Shown: positions 48,987-61,775, counted from the stretch's first letter. The stretch is DNA of 64,000 nt from Hedera helix (GCA_947179155.2 OX359275.1:37010808-37074807), one strand, 5' to 3'. Made by a program: numbers and translations. The notes: generated by a model from the letters alone, not told the origin.

Positions 48987-49098
48987 CTCAAAAGCCTGGT
49001 CTTTCTCAAGGTTCCTGTATTTTTTTGTGAGAAGAGAAGCTTCACAGAATCCAATCCCTCCAGTAAAAAATTCTTTAGCTTCTTCAATGGACACCAAA
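48987..49098 (-). CDS. Isolated exon-like segment, unknown product
   Basis: This 112-bp stretch is bounded by a good acceptor (gctttgcag) and donor (GAG|gtaggt). After one base of a split codon it encodes LVSIEEAKEFFTGGIGFCEA and SLLTKKYRNLEKDQAFE with no stop. Joined to the next acceptor downstream (ttcaattcag) it would end at once (AAA TAG). No partner exons were found upstream before the CLE gene. I do not recognise the family; it may be a leftover exon of a lost or captured gene, or chance. Confidence 0.35.
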
Positions 49099-49373
49099 CT
49101 GCAAAGCTCAGAGAATTATTTGGTAATTCGAGCAAAATACACCAGAAAAGTATCGCAGCACCACTGTTACGACGAGAAAAATAAGAAACCTAAAGCTTAG
49201 AGGTCTTAGTCCCCTCATTATGCATTCACATAGCCTGACTATAACAATTCAGTTTATAAAGCTTTCACATATTACTAACACTAGATGAAAAGCATATTTC
49301 TTTTCCTCAAAAAATTATGTAGGTTGTCTTCTACGCAAGTTCTGAAGCTTCTTATAATTCGCTTGATGCTCAA

Positions 49374-50133
49374 TTAAGCTCGAACAGGCGGTTGTGTGGA
49401 CTTCCCTGCTCTTCTGCAAAAAGAATATATAGTATATAGAGATCACTGCAAACAAATTCTTTTACATGCCAATCTAAGAAAGCACCAACATCACATTCAA
49501 ATTAAATCATGATTGGATTTGTAAGAGGCTACTTTACTATCTCAAAATGGATTAATAACTAGCCAAAAGACTAGACGCCGTTCAATAAATTACGATAGGT
49601 GGTCTAGTTTTCTCTCTTCCTCTTTCTTTTCTTTGTTCTTATAAAAATAAGAGAATATTTGGTCTTTAAAGAAGCTTTGGCAAAGAACATTTGTAAGTTC
49701 ATTATGTTTCTTCACCAAACCAAGACACTACATAAGAAGATAATAAACATCATAAAATTGAAACATGAAAGGGAAAGATGGGTTCAAGGCATCTCAGCCA
49801 CCCATCAGACAATCCCACATGAGCAGTTTGATAGTGAAAACAAAAATGCTGATGTATTTGATGCATATATTGATGAATGTACCTGTTGTGAATAGGATCA
49901 GGTCCATTAGGCACTCTTCTCTTGCTCACATAATTAAGATCTAAGTCGCGATGACCAGCATGCCTCTGTTTCCCTATCGACTTCAAGAGCTGGAAACTTC
50001 CAGTTGATGGAACAGTAATTGTCCTCAAACTTCTTGCTTGATGGCTTACAATCCCAAAGAACAGGAAACAGAGAAACCCAAATAAGAAAACAGCTCCCAG
50101 TGAAACCCTCGAAACCCTACCGCTGCCAACCAT
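49374..50133 (-). CDS. CLE25: CLE25-like signalling peptide precursor, two exons
   Basis: Exons 50133-49883 and 49413-49374 join in frame to 96 residues. The N-terminus holds an uncleaved-anchor or signal-peptide stretch (VSLGAVFLFGFLCFLFFGIV, residues 10-29). The variable middle is followed at residues 72-83 by the CLE dodecapeptide RRVPNGPDPIHN, and a short basic tail RRAGKSTQPPVRA follows. The Arabidopsis CLE25 peptide is nearly the same (second residue Lys instead of Arg). The 469-bp intron splits the Arg codon directly after the dodecapeptide. CLE25 is secreted, acts in vascular/phloem tissue and as a root-to-shoot drought signal through BAM receptors (known for Arabidopsis, not shown here). 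The BIR2 and RSMD neighbours support orthology. ATG 50133 is the only one giving the hydrophobic leader. Confidence 0.93.
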
Positions 50134-51197
50134 AACTTCTCCCTCTTCTCCTTTATATACTCTCTACAAGACAGACTTGTGGGCCATTAAATAAGAACAA
50201 AGACAAGGTTAAAACAATCATGAGGCTGACCGCTTGGAGCTCCAGACAGAAGCAAACAGAGCAAGAAGATATATAAAAGGAAAAGGGAATTCAAGGCAAG
50301 GAGAGTTGAGATGTTTTCAACCTGGCGGGCAAGGAGTGACTGGGTTTCTTTATAAGTGGAAGTGGAATACCAGAAGCAATTCTGTTGTACTTGAGAAACA
50401 GAGAGATTAACAATGCAATATTAGAATTAAATAAAGTTTCTTATCCTTTGTTGCTTTAGATTGATGGGGTCCCCGGGGAAACCCAACCTTTGCTTTGGTG
50501 TGTACATTTTCATGCAGCTATTCAAGGGGGACCTCACTATCTCTCCCTGTTTCTTACCTACCCAAAACTTGGAAAAAGACATCGAATCCTGTGCCCATCT
50601 AGACTCATAATGAGGATAATGAGGAGAAATCATATAATTTGTGTAGTCGCGTCTGACGGGATTACCTTAAGACTAAGCTTAAATTTCTTGAGACCAGTCT
50701 TTGTGATCTATACAATCATACACTAAAAGTGCCCTCCCCTTCTGTCTTTTCTGCGAAAAGATCATCCTAGAAGCGTAATTACAAAAAAAATAAAAAAACC
50801 TAAAGATACAAGGGCATCTAGCAGATATACTGTATAAAAGATGAAAAGATTGTTACCAAAGATGATCTCTAAACATAAATATGTAGGATCTCATTCCTTT
50901 GTTGTGTGCATGGTTGCTTAACAATTGCCGTGGAGAAAATTTAACAGACATCCATCACAAGGCATATTCCGGTACTTTCATCCAAAAATCAGATATGGGT
51001 GTGTTTGAAACTTGGAAAACTCGAGGAAAAGGAAAAGGAAATGAAATCTAAAATTTTTGCATTTTCAAAACCACCATTAAACTACATTATAATAGTTCCT
51101 GATATTAGATTATTTAGATATAGATAATTAGAATTTGTAAGCAAAATATACAAATTCTTTTACCAGTTGTTGGATGTGCAGGAGGGGGGAGGGGGGA

Positions 51198-51219
51198 GGG
51201 GGGGGGGGGGGGGGGGGGG
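51198..51219. repeat. Poly-G run, 22 bp
   Basis: Uninterrupted G run preceded by G-rich ggagggggga repeats. Upstream of CLE25. Confidence 0.95.
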
Positions 51220-52667
51220 AGCTAAAGTGCTGACTATTGCACTGAACAACATGACAAGGAGAAGCCACGGGTAGACCCAGAAACAAGAGTGTCCTTGATT
51301 TGAGGTGGAACAAAGTACAGAGCACTTTAAACTTAAGAAAGATATGATTATTCGTCCAAAATTTCCTACTAAGGCAATGTGTGGAGATTATGAATTGATT
51401 GTTGATGCAGATGTATGTTTAAAGAGGAGAATCCTTAATTCAGTCCAGCTATATTAGGCCCATTTCTTCCTAACAAGACGACTGATCTGAACTGAGGTTC
51501 AAGCCTCCTAACCTACAAGGCTACTAGATATAATCCTTCCTATACATAAGAAAGGCAAGTTTGCGTGCACATATACACTATATCAACTCATTTGTCCAAC
51601 AAAGAAAGAGTATACACTAAAATGATTAAACCAGAAGCAATGCTAACCAAAAATCTGGTTTTAAATGATCACTGCTTGTGCAAATGCTACATAATAAAAG
51701 TACTTGGCTTTGATTGTAAGTAATACTTACCAGTCTTTCCTATCCAACACGCAAATGTCTTGTGGTAAAAAAGAAAGCCAGGGCTTCCCCTTATAAAACT
51801 CAAAGTATCAATCAGGATGGTCCAGAGGTGCCCTATTCAAACAAAATTCTCCTCTATTTATGGACTACCTTTTGTCGCTGTTCCCTTGATTTGAACTTGA
51901 ATATACACTACAGTATCAAGGCCCCCACCGTTGATTCTATGTCGCAGAAACCAACAGAGTTGGGAGCAAAAAGGGGTGCCTTGGTGCTTCAGCAACATTA
52001 ATTTGGCACAAGTGAGTACGAAAACCGGTGTGATCATGATGGTCACCTGGACCCAATTTCTAAGAACATCAATCCATGGATTTGCCACTTCATCAGTATT
52101 CATGAATGTCATACATACACCAGACTGCAACTCTTAGCACGAAATTTTTAAGGATGGGGGATTTTTATAGCTCTTCCCCGACTCTCAAAAAAAATCTTCA
52201 ACTGTTTGTTTTCTTCTATATTCACCTTACTGTAACTCAAGTGGATAATATCTATCATCCAGATACTACAGTTATGTGGATTTCATGCCTCGCGCAGTAA
52301 TATAGTATTCTTTTGGGCATTATATATAATTCATATTCTCGTCAAAATGGTGCCATGTATTTTATAATGTTATCAAATCATACACCACCACAAGCAGCAT
52401 TCTACAAAGTTCATGAAGAAATATGGTATATTATCAAAAAATTAGAATATATCAATTGACTCTATAATCTAAACCCAGCAAATCTGTTTGTTAAACATTT
52501 AATAAACAGACACATGATACATCAAAACAGAATGAGGGAAATAGTTTTGAGTACTCGGGGGTGGAGCTGGTTGATCCACAGGGGCCATGACCCACCTCAA
52601 GCTTTAGAGTTTAGACTTTGAAACTTTATATTTGTATTACACGTCTGCATGCTCTTATAACTTTTTG

Positions 52668-52820
52668 GACAAGTCTACACACACAATAATCAAACATTAC
52701 ATCAAATACTACATCTATCTACAATATTAAAAAGTAAAACATGACATAAATTTCAGTGTCATTTCTCATTTTTAATGATGTAGATAGACGTAGCATTTGA
52801 TATAGTGTTTATACTTATTC
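52668..52820. mobile_element. Mutator-type MITE, GAATAAGT family (copy 3)
   Basis: Ends GACAAGTCTA and (reverse complement) GAATAAGTATA. Perfect 10-bp flanking repeat taactttttg (52658-52667 and 52821-52830). Arms pair as atcaaatRctacRtctatct. 153 bp, non-coding. Confidence 0.88.
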
Positions 52821-53125
52821 TAACTTTTTGTACTCTTCACCACCTTTAATATGAAAATTTGTCATTTACATCCTCGTTAAATTATAAGATAACTAATTCG
52901 CTTTCCATCCATCCATCTCACCCGTTTGCTCTGGCCCCCTGCCTAATAGAACTGAGGTCCGCTCCTCAAGTACCCATGGCATCTTTTGAAATACTTTTGG
53001 CAATTCATGACTGTAATGTGACAGGTTTTAATTATTTTATTGATCTAGCAATGATTTCATATAAAATATAACATGTAATTGGGGGAGGGCACTTTAGTAG
53101 TTTTGAGTGTATAGATAACGAGGCT

Positions 53126-53126
<1 letters not shown>

Positions 53127-53159
<33 letters not shown>
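53127..53159. repeat. Poly-C run, 33 bp
   Basis: Uninterrupted C run on the + strand in intergenic DNA. Very long for a nuclear homopolymer of this type. Confidence 0.95.
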
Positions 53160-53162
<3 letters not shown>

Positions 53163-54110
53163 ATTCAACATAGCAGTGGGAAAATGCTTGGTCCATTAAT
53201 AAGAAGATAGATAAATGGAAAAATAACATCAGTGTTCTTTCTTTGAGATACAATTATAATTGTTAAAAATTCCTATTTTCACCAACTTGGGGTTAAATAT
53301 ATCATTGAATTTTGAAATAATAGGTAGTGGAATTTTTTGTATGAGAACATCTGGGTCTTATGGGCAGCAAGGCAATCAGCTATAAAATTTCTACGACTCC
53401 CATAATAAGATATGGATATCAAACAAAAGCCTAAGACTATGCAATAATACCGTAAAAAGTCGATGTGGATTGCAAGCAGGTGAATAGTTTTAGCATTTAA
53501 TATAGATCACATGGTGTAAACGTGGCAAAGTTGATACTTCAAATCAGGCATAAAACTTCGAAGTGCAATGGTCAACTAAATAAAACCAAGAAAACACACG
53601 AACACATCATAGAAAGCAAAGAATGCTATTCAGTTATTCATATAATAGGGAAGATATGCAATATACACCTCTTTGTCGAGAGATCTATTACATATATTAG
53701 ATATTTTCTTACTGGACAAACTTGTGGCATCATGTTCTTTTTAATCTCATATTTAGCAATAGAGAGAAGAACTGAAAGTTCCATTGAGGATATTGACCTG
53801 CAATTCGCAAACCACAATTTCTTTAAGAAGATGCTAATGGCAGCAGAAAAGAAGAATGCGAAACCATACAAGGATGCATGAAATAGATGGTGCTCTATTA
53901 ACAGCACATTGCCATGAAAACCCACAGAAGAAAATGTGCTCCAACGTTGACAGCAGTCGACACTACACCTTAAAAAAAGTATCAAATGATGCTTCAGTAC
54001 CGACACAGTAGGCGTTACACCCTCAAACAAAGCATCAAACGTGCAATGCTGTTTATGTTGAAGGCTTAAAGCCAATTTAACCTAATGCCTTGTCCAATTT
54101 CTACTACCAT

Positions 54111-57100
54111 TTAAAATTTTTCTGCTACAACCCGATTTGAGAGCTCTGACTTTCTCTTCTTCTGTGCCCACTTGGGCCCATATATTGCTAGATGTGTCCG
54201 GCCAAATCGCCGATCAGCTATCTGCACTTGTGTAACCAGAGAACCAGTAAGGCACTGAACTGTTGTGTTGTGTCTAGCTCAATATAAAGAATCAATTATA
54301 TGGTATGCCACTATCAGAAGAAGGATCAAAGCACCAAGTGCATTTACAATAATATTAACTTTCCTCACTGAAGGGAAATTTATGAAACAACTTCACATTT
54401 AAAGTGACTACCAGAGATGTACGAGGATTCATAACCCTGCTCCTTATAAGATTGATTCCACGAGTGAACCTTAAAGTTGACATTTAATTTAAAGCTTCAA
54501 AAATTAAGCAGCCAACAAGTAACCAATCACATTGCTCATAATAGTAAGAAAAACTAATTTCTATAGAAATTACCTTTGTAAGACATCCACACGCATCTAG
54601 CATATCAGTTCTCAAAGGATACTCCACTACCTAGGACATAGTTGATCTATTAAAACAAATTCAGACAAAAAAATTGAATCTAAATACATGTTTAGCACTA
54701 CAAGACATAAAAGCTTACTATTAAAGTATCTTCTCCAATTAAAGATGAATTTGAAATTTGATTCATCAGTACCCCATAATCCACTTGTGTGTAAGGAGGT
54801 GTAACACTCACATAATCAAAAGGCCCATCTTTACCTACACAAATATTAATTTTATTTTGACAAATACAGTTACAAAAGAGAAGATAGTAAATACTGCATG
54901 GAGTACTACAGATGTTATCATAAATAAGGCATACACTTAAAGTACCTAAATAATTTAGTCATAGTTTTTACGTCTATATTTCCAGAGAATATTTTAGCAT
55001 CTTCAAACTCATCACTAGTTGATGACATTGTCACCAACACCACATTAAAAAAATGAACATCCTCTTACAACAAGCACATGCCATACATACTATCAGGCAA
55101 AGCACATGCAAAAATAAGAAGACGTGGTTTTGAGGAGTTGAATCACACCCTACTTTTGCTTAGCGTTAATTGTATCAATAGAATCCAATAGATGAAATAG
55201 ATAGAAACTAGAGGATTAAATACCATTAGACAGTTAAGGCATTGCTCCGCAGGCCTAGTCAAGGCTCAACGATAGCAAGATTTGTGGATACTTTGGTGGT
55301 CTTAAAATTGGCATTTGGCTGAATTGGGACTTGTGTACTGTGGAATAAGTTTGTAGATGTAAACATTTCTATTCATCCAAAGCAAAGAAAACAATGCTCA
55401 TTCTAGCCTTGAGGAGGCCACAGGACAATCTGGTGAAAATAATAAATTTCTGTAGTAGTGGTCTTATTATGGTATCTAGCTAAGCTGAGACAATTTGTTT
55501 TGTAAAATACATTCTTTAATATATTAGAGATTGAAGATGTCTACTCATCCAAGAAACTAAACTAATACTCACCTTAGCAAGGAGGCCACAAGACAATCTG
55601 GTCACATTAATGAATTTTTGTAGTGCAGTATTCATGGGAACATCTCACTATGGATTAAAGATCCAAGATTCCAAGTACTTTCCCAGATTAAAAGTCCCTT
55701 TATGTTATTTGGTAATAAATGAGGAGGGCGGGGAGAAAACATCACATACCTAAAAATTGTTCTGCTCGTTCCAAGAAGTTTTCAACACGAACAGCATGTA
55801 TAACTGAAACATCAAGAAACCCAGTCCATTCTAGATTGGGCCGTAGGATATCAGAAACAACCCAAGGATCCATCTCAACAAAATGCACCTGCAGTTTGCA
55901 AATCAAGCAGAATGCATTTCAGAACAAAATAACGAGAGGAACACAAAACTATAAAATATGCAGTCAACCAATTCACCGGTATCTACTCGCAAACTGAATT
56001 TTTTTCTTCAGACTTTGGCATACACTGACAATGTAAGATTTTGGAGCAACTAGGTCTCAGAGTTTATAAGGTTTTGGGTTAAGCCTTCCCACATACACTT
56101 GTGTCCACTCAATATCTTTGTAGTTTGTTTTGTTTCTGTTATGTCTCTGCACGTGTGGAAGGGGCTCCATGCAAGAGGTGTTAAGAGCTTGATATATTTT
56201 GGTGTGCCCATTATCTAACAATGTAAAGTTTTAAATTAACTAGTGATCTATTGTACGCTAAGTCAAAAAATAACTTCATGATATTTTAAAAATCAACTGA
56301 ACCTTAACTGGACTTAATAATTCTTTGCCAGTTAATAAATAAGGATGCGTAGAAGAGCGTTATTAATCATGTAAGAACATATACATAAGGTACCTCAGTA
56401 CATCCTCGGCTGAGGGCCTCGATACCAACAGATCCTGTGCCGCTATACAAGTCTAACCATCGACCAGGCCTCAAAGATGCAGGACAACCACCAGCAGCCT
56501 AAACAAAAGATGGCATAATATGCTCTTAACAATGCTATAAGGATCTTAATTATTACGTTGCAATTCTTTTAGATGAAAGCATAAGAATATATGGTGCTCT
56601 CATAAGCTTACAGTAATTGGCCAGCTTCAAGAAACTAAGATATATATTTACCTGCAACATAGCAAAGGCAGCACCTTTTACAACTTCCATCATCGGACGT
56701 ACATCCATACCTTTTGGTGAGAGCAATTTCTTCCTTCGAGCCTTCCCCCCAAGCACCTACAATATCCAATAAGGTTGCACAACACCCTTTTTTCATAAGA
56801 TATCTCTAGTATTAATTGTTTAAGAAAATAAGAATGATGAAATTATTCTCTAATAAGTGCACCATAAAGTTTACTTGTTGCACTTACCGGGAAAAAAATG
56901 TAGTACTTGTTTCGATAGCAAAAATTTGAACAAGGGAAGTTGATGAAAATTGAAAGCTATCCATTTGCAAAGAGCAGTTTATCTTCAACATATTATTTGA
57001 TTGTGTGTGAAGGACAAAAAAATGGAGGAAAATGGGAGTTGCTTCAACTCAACTCAACATGCTAGTTGGGCTAGCCTGAAAATGAATCCCTTTAAGCAAG

Positions 57101-57186
57101 GGAAATGAGAGTTGCTTGACATAAATTAACTAAAGGGTGTTGTCCAAACCCTAAAAACAACATGAAGAGTGCAGTGGGAGTCCTCT

Positions 57187-57218
<32 letters not shown>

Positions 57219-58266
57219 GATATTCCCAGAAGGACGACCTCCCTGCTCTCTGAATTTTCCTTTCCTTTCCTCCATACCAAGTGATAAAAACTCCATCCTA
57301 TCATTCATCTGTCCTATTTTTCACTCTCCTAGGCCCTAGTTCCTAGAATCGCTCCTACGTAAAACCATACAAAGAACAATAGAGATTACAAGTTTCAATT
57401 CTATATGTCAGTTATATATCCACATTGAACACTAGGGTCGGGTGAAACAAAAAATGGTGTTCAAGTAATATTTCGCCAGCCAATAATGTATTCTCACTTC
57501 TTAAATGTTGAACAATAGCTTCCATTAGCATTACTTGATGAATTAATTTTCTTAAAATAATAATAATAATAATAAATCCAAGGAATAATAATAATAATAA
57601 TAATAAATCCAAGGAACAAAATTACACATATACAACCTTGTAAAAGCAAGACTTCAAATTACAAGAAACACTGAAGCAGAAATGGCAAACCTGAAGCAGC
57701 TTATGGGTTTCCCGTGATTGCCTTATTTTCTCAGACGGGACCAGCTTTCCTCTTCCCGTCTTTCCCATCTCATTTCTCCTCCTCGTCTATAAAACCACAT
57801 TTGCAAACAACAAATTATCAAACGTATAGTTAACACATATATTTACATATCTACAGAGAGATGAATATGGACCTTTGGAGAAGGTTCTGAAAGGAATTCG
57901 TCCGGATTAAGACCGTATTGTTCAAGTAGCTCTCTCTTGTGGTCATTCGCCAATCCAGTTTTCGATTCTGATATTAACACAAAGAAAAATTGGCATTAAA
58001 CACAAATAATTTGGTTATTGAAATAAACCCATGCATAATTAGGTTGGCGAATTGATTGAGTGAAGTGAATTATTACTTTGAGCGAAAGTGGTAACGGATG
58101 GGCGTTTACGAGCGGTACTACTGCTGGGTTTGGATGGGAAGCGGACCGTGAGGGAAATATCATTATAGTTATATTTGGGGCAACACGAAGAAGCCAGGTT
58201 ACTGCTGGTAGTGGTTATGGTGTTAGGAGATAGAAATGGCGGTAGGGGCGTTGCTGAAACCGCCAT
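54111..58266 (-). CDS. RSMD: RsmD-type 16S rRNA guanine-N2 methyltransferase, chloroplast, nine exons
   Basis: Exons: 58266-58077, 57967-57873, 57786-57691, 56756-56652, 56498-56394, 55888-55750, 54834-54719, 54630-54574 and 54221-54111. They total 1014 nt, 337 residues, in frame throughout with GT-AG introns. The Ser/Thr/Pro-rich first about 60 residues look like a chloroplast transit peptide. The methyltransferase fold follows: GKARRKKLLSPKGMDVRPMM; SAM-binding LDLYSGTGSVGIEALSRG (about 176-193); acidic VHFVEMDP; and catalytic TPPY at 255-258, in place of the D/NPPY of bacterial relatives. It ends with RRFGRTHLAIYGPKWAQKKR. Bacterial RsmD makes m2G966 in 16S rRNA; the plant form modifies the chloroplast 16S equivalent. 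Position next to CLE25 and BIR2 matches Arabidopsis At3g28460. Intron 3 contains a 30-bp poly-G and intron 6 a diverged internal duplication. Confidence 0.95.
57188..57217. repeat. Poly-G run, 30 bp, RSMD intron 3
   Basis: Uninterrupted G on the + strand, therefore poly-C in the RSMD pre-mRNA. Shared composition with the runs at 51198 and 53127. Confidence 0.95.
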
Positions 58267-60511
58267 TTTTCGACTTCCAAAAGGTCTTCCGGGATCTTTT
58301 CAGCTCCAGTGAATGTGCTTAATAATTTATTATGCCGTGTTTGGATATAGTTTTCACAACGTTTGTAAAAAGTATTATTATTTCTTTATTCTTTTAGTAA
58401 ATCAGAAATTCATTAAACCCATCGAAGTTGAGACCTCACCAACCCCTATTTTTTTCCTTCTCTTTTAATTACTATTAACTTATGAAAAATGAAAATATCA
58501 AGAGAGATCATTCAATTAAAAGATCAGAATTACATATACTACTAGTATTTGAACCTGTGAGCCAGCACAAGAGATGCATTATATAGTATCATGGATTTCA
58601 TGAGTAATAAATAAAATAATGCTCTCTTTATTCCAACAAAATTGGTTTAATTTAACTTTATTAATCAATTGTTGAATTAATAATTAAACACTCAAGAAAA
58701 TTCTCTCAAATACACTAGACCTATATGATATGCATTCTTACGATGACTTGAAAAAGAATTTACTCTTAATTGACACTTAAGTTGTACCGAAAACACTTTT
58801 AATGTTCAAAAATAATAATAATTAAGCAAATTTATTTATGTTTTTAAACTTCTAAAAATTAAATATTGCAATAAATTGAATATAATTTTTTAAGAAAAAT
58901 TGAATAAATTTTAATTTTAAAATCAATCAATTTTATTTTAAAACTTTAAAATTAATTCAGTTTTTACAGGGCGTAAGAAGTAACATAAAGAAATGCAAAG
59001 TACTTAAAATTTGTATTATTGGGACGTTTTTCATTACAACTTAATTCTCATGTCTAATTTCACAGATGCTGTCTTAGGCATGTTGTGGGGATTACTTAGT
59101 TTTAAATGACTTATAAATTAAATTTTAAAATAATTTATAAATTATTTAAAACAATGACTTATAAATAAAAATATTTGACATCATTTTGATGAATAAGTCA
59201 AAAATTTAATTTAAATAAAATATAAAAATATTTAACTAAAATAACTTATAAATTAAATAAAATATAAAAACTACTAAAATAATTTTTTTTTATTTTATAT
59301 TTGATCAAATTTATTTATTTTAAAATAATTTATAAGTCATTTGTCAAAACTTAGTATCTCTCAAAAATAATTTATAAGTCAAAAAAATAAGTTAACATAA
59401 AATATTTCAACCCTAAAAAACAACTTACATTCTTAGAACTTGTCCAAGAATAGGCCTCCAACAAGAGAGCTTCTTCATAAGCTTTTACTTTTTTTGTATG
59501 TGGATGTTCTTTAGGCTGTGGGTGAGCTGGAGGAGCAATACCTTTTACCTGATTTAGAAGATTTTAAAGAGATTTATAACTTTTATACTTAGTATCGTCG
59601 GAGGGAAGAGATTTCTACATCAAGGTCTGATTTTTATTTTCGAATTGCGTGGGTCGGAGGGATGAGATTTCTATATTTAGGTCAAATTCGTTGTTACTTC
59701 TGAATTAATAAATTTCTGGCAATCTGTTTGATATGAAATTATACTCATTTGTTTGCCAATATTTTCTAAATTCGTCATTTAATTTGTTGGTGAATATTGG
59801 GTATACTTCATAAATTTGTTTACCTTTCACTTCCAGTTTGTTAAGTAGTTCTTGTCTAGCTATATAATTTCAATTTTCTAATCCTACTACATAAATTCAT
59901 AATGATATGCATACAAAGGGAAAAGTGTAGTAGTAAATTGAGATAGATATGGCATTGAAATTCAACCCAATCTGCGTAGAAAGGGAAATTTATAGTAATA
60001 AATTCAGATAGATTTAGCGATGAAATTTCTGATTTCATGCATGGTTAGTAAGAAATATTTGCTATACTGATGAATGTTCTTTCACTTGATATGTGGCCTC
60101 ACACTCTTTTTTTTTTCTTTTTAAGCAGGAGCTTGAAGTGCTATGGAGCGTTCTGGACCCTGTTCTTGGGAGCTGCTCGAGTTATCTGTGGCAGAGTCAT
60201 CAGATAAGTTTTTCAAGTACATATTTATCCTTGCTCTTTATTTTCATTGTCAGATTCTTCCATACCTTGTTTGCGATTTTTGCGGCTTTTACCTATAACA
60301 TTGTTTGAATAGCTGCTTGAGTTTTCTGTGGCAGTCATTAGATATGTTTTCAAGTCTTTGTTTCTCTTGCTCTTAGAATTCTTTTCATTGTCAGATTCTC
60401 GTTTGGTAAACTTCTCGTTTCTATTACTGTACTTCTCTTTGTTGATTTTTTTTTTGTTGTTGTTGTACTTTTCATATAATTCCTTATTTTGTTGCCCATA
60501 CTTCCTTTCAG
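58267..60511. other. Intergenic: RSMD promoter, AT-rich DNA, repeated motif
   Basis: No gene recognised. Near 60155-60350 the phrase gctgctYgagttWtctgtggcag occurs twice, about 150 bp apart. The end (cttcctttcag at 60501-60511) looks like a splice acceptor for the next ORF. Confidence 0.45.
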
Positions 60512-61231
60512 GCTAAAAATCTAAACCTATTGCCTGTACCTCACGAGGTCCTTGCCGCCTTTGACACCCTTCATCCACATTGTGTTGATTCATTCATGGA
60601 TGACCTTGGCTCTCCTCCCACTGATTTGGAGTTAGCGGGTCAGCTAGTAATTCCAGAAATCATGAATGCTATCCCTCCAGATGTCCTGGTGACTTCAAAG
60701 AAAACTCCTTCTAGAGCTTCTTTCAATCCAAGTGGGAGACTTGTCGCATGGAGAGATTTCCAGATTACAGACTCCAATCAAGAGATCCTTGAGCGTCTAT
60801 TAGTTCGGTTCCCACAGACTTTAGATCGTTTGATCGTTCATGAAACTTCTTTAGTGACCATCTTGTTGGACCGCCTTGCTAGTTTCATTCTTGACATGCA
60901 AAATCTCTCTCTTTAGACTTTGCAAAATGAAGATTTGGATAGGCTAAATTGCAAAGTCATCGATCTCGCCGCCCTTGGTTTTGACATGTCCCCTTTCCGT
61001 AGTAGATTGGACCTAATTACCCGAGATCATCAAATTGCCACATTACGGGATGAGGTTGTCTTCCGGCATAACCATTGTCGTCTTTCTTCAGGGGAGCTCT
61101 CAAAGATTCAGACCGCTATATCCGAAGTGAAAGCCAATATCCAAGAATATGAGACTAAGTTTCGGGATTATGAGTCAGCTGCTCATCATTTTGAGGGAGA
61201 ACTGAAGGATGAGTTCAGGCTCGTGATGTAG
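60512..61231 (+). pseudogene. Unidentified ORF with one in-frame stop, antisense to Gypsy 3' flank
   Basis: After an acceptor-like cttcctttcag the frame reads AKNLNLLPVPHEVLAAFDTL and on for 240 codons to TGA/TAG-type termination at 61229-61231, broken only by TAG at 60914-60916. The first half is mixed and soluble (HPHCVDSFMDDLGSPPTDLE). The second half is helical and charged, coiled-coil-like (EVVFRHNHCRLSSGELSKIQ, ISEVKANIQEYETKFRDYES). I do not recognise a domain. It lies head-to-tail against the 3' side of a minus-strand Tat-type Gypsy pol, the place where some Tat elements carry an extra antisense ORF; that link is inference. It could also be a piece of a different plant gene captured by the element. 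Confidence 0.55.
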
Positions 61232-61629
61232 CTATTGCTGCCTTAGAAACTTTGGCCATGCCCCCACTACAGTTTGATATGTCATGGCCTTTGGCTCACG
61301 GCCTTTTGTAACATTTATTTTCCTATTTCAAAAGAACTTATTTGTCATATCATTTCTTAATTATCAAAGTATTTTCGTTCATTATGTGTCTTTATTAATT
61401 TGAAAAATTATGAATCAATATGGGTCCTTGAATCATAAATCATCCAAATTAATATTCTAAGACAAAATTTTGCATAACATAACATGAATATAATTCACAA
61501 TCAACCACTTGCTTTTATATATCCTTAGAAAATTTGCAAAAGTTTAAGATATTTCATTAATAATCATTTGCTTTTGACGAAAAGCATAACGTTTCATAAT
61601 ATTTTGAATCTCAAATAATATCTGATCAC

Positions 61630-61775
61630 TTTTAAAGATAAAGTGTAACTTGTCTAGTTCGAGGACTTGGTCAGGTCTGGTGCCTCGATCATTTTTAAAG
61701 AGAAAGTGTAACTTGTCGGGTTCGAGGACTTGGTCGAGTCGGGGTGCCTTAGTCACTTTTAAAGATAAAGTGTAA
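61630..61775. repeat. Tandem repeat, about 63-bp unit, 2.3 copies
   Basis: The segment cttttaaagataaagtgtaa followed by cttgtctagttcgaggacttgg recurs from about 61629, 61692 and 61753 with several mismatches. It lies between the integrase end and the antisense ORF, in the expected 3' non-coding part of the element. Confidence 0.75.

Larger units (their letters stand above)
50134..54110. other. Intergenic: CLE25 promoter, homopolymers and MITE
   Basis: The left part is the CLE25 promoter/5' UTR. It then holds a 22-bp poly-G (51198-51219), a MITE (52668-52820) and a 33-bp poly-C (53127-53159). ORFs near 51858-52130 (-) and 53522-54075 show no features I recognise. The right end is the 3' UTR of RSMD. 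Confidence 0.5.

Noticed and set aside
53522..54075. 119- and 145-codon overlapping ORFs on opposite strands
   Set aside because: Neither shows a motif; both lie in the 3' flank of RSMD.
61650..61745. gttcgaggacttgg repeats, considered as tRNA-like or regulatory
   Set aside because: Part of a 63-bp tandem repeat in retrotransposon 3' DNA; no cloverleaf.
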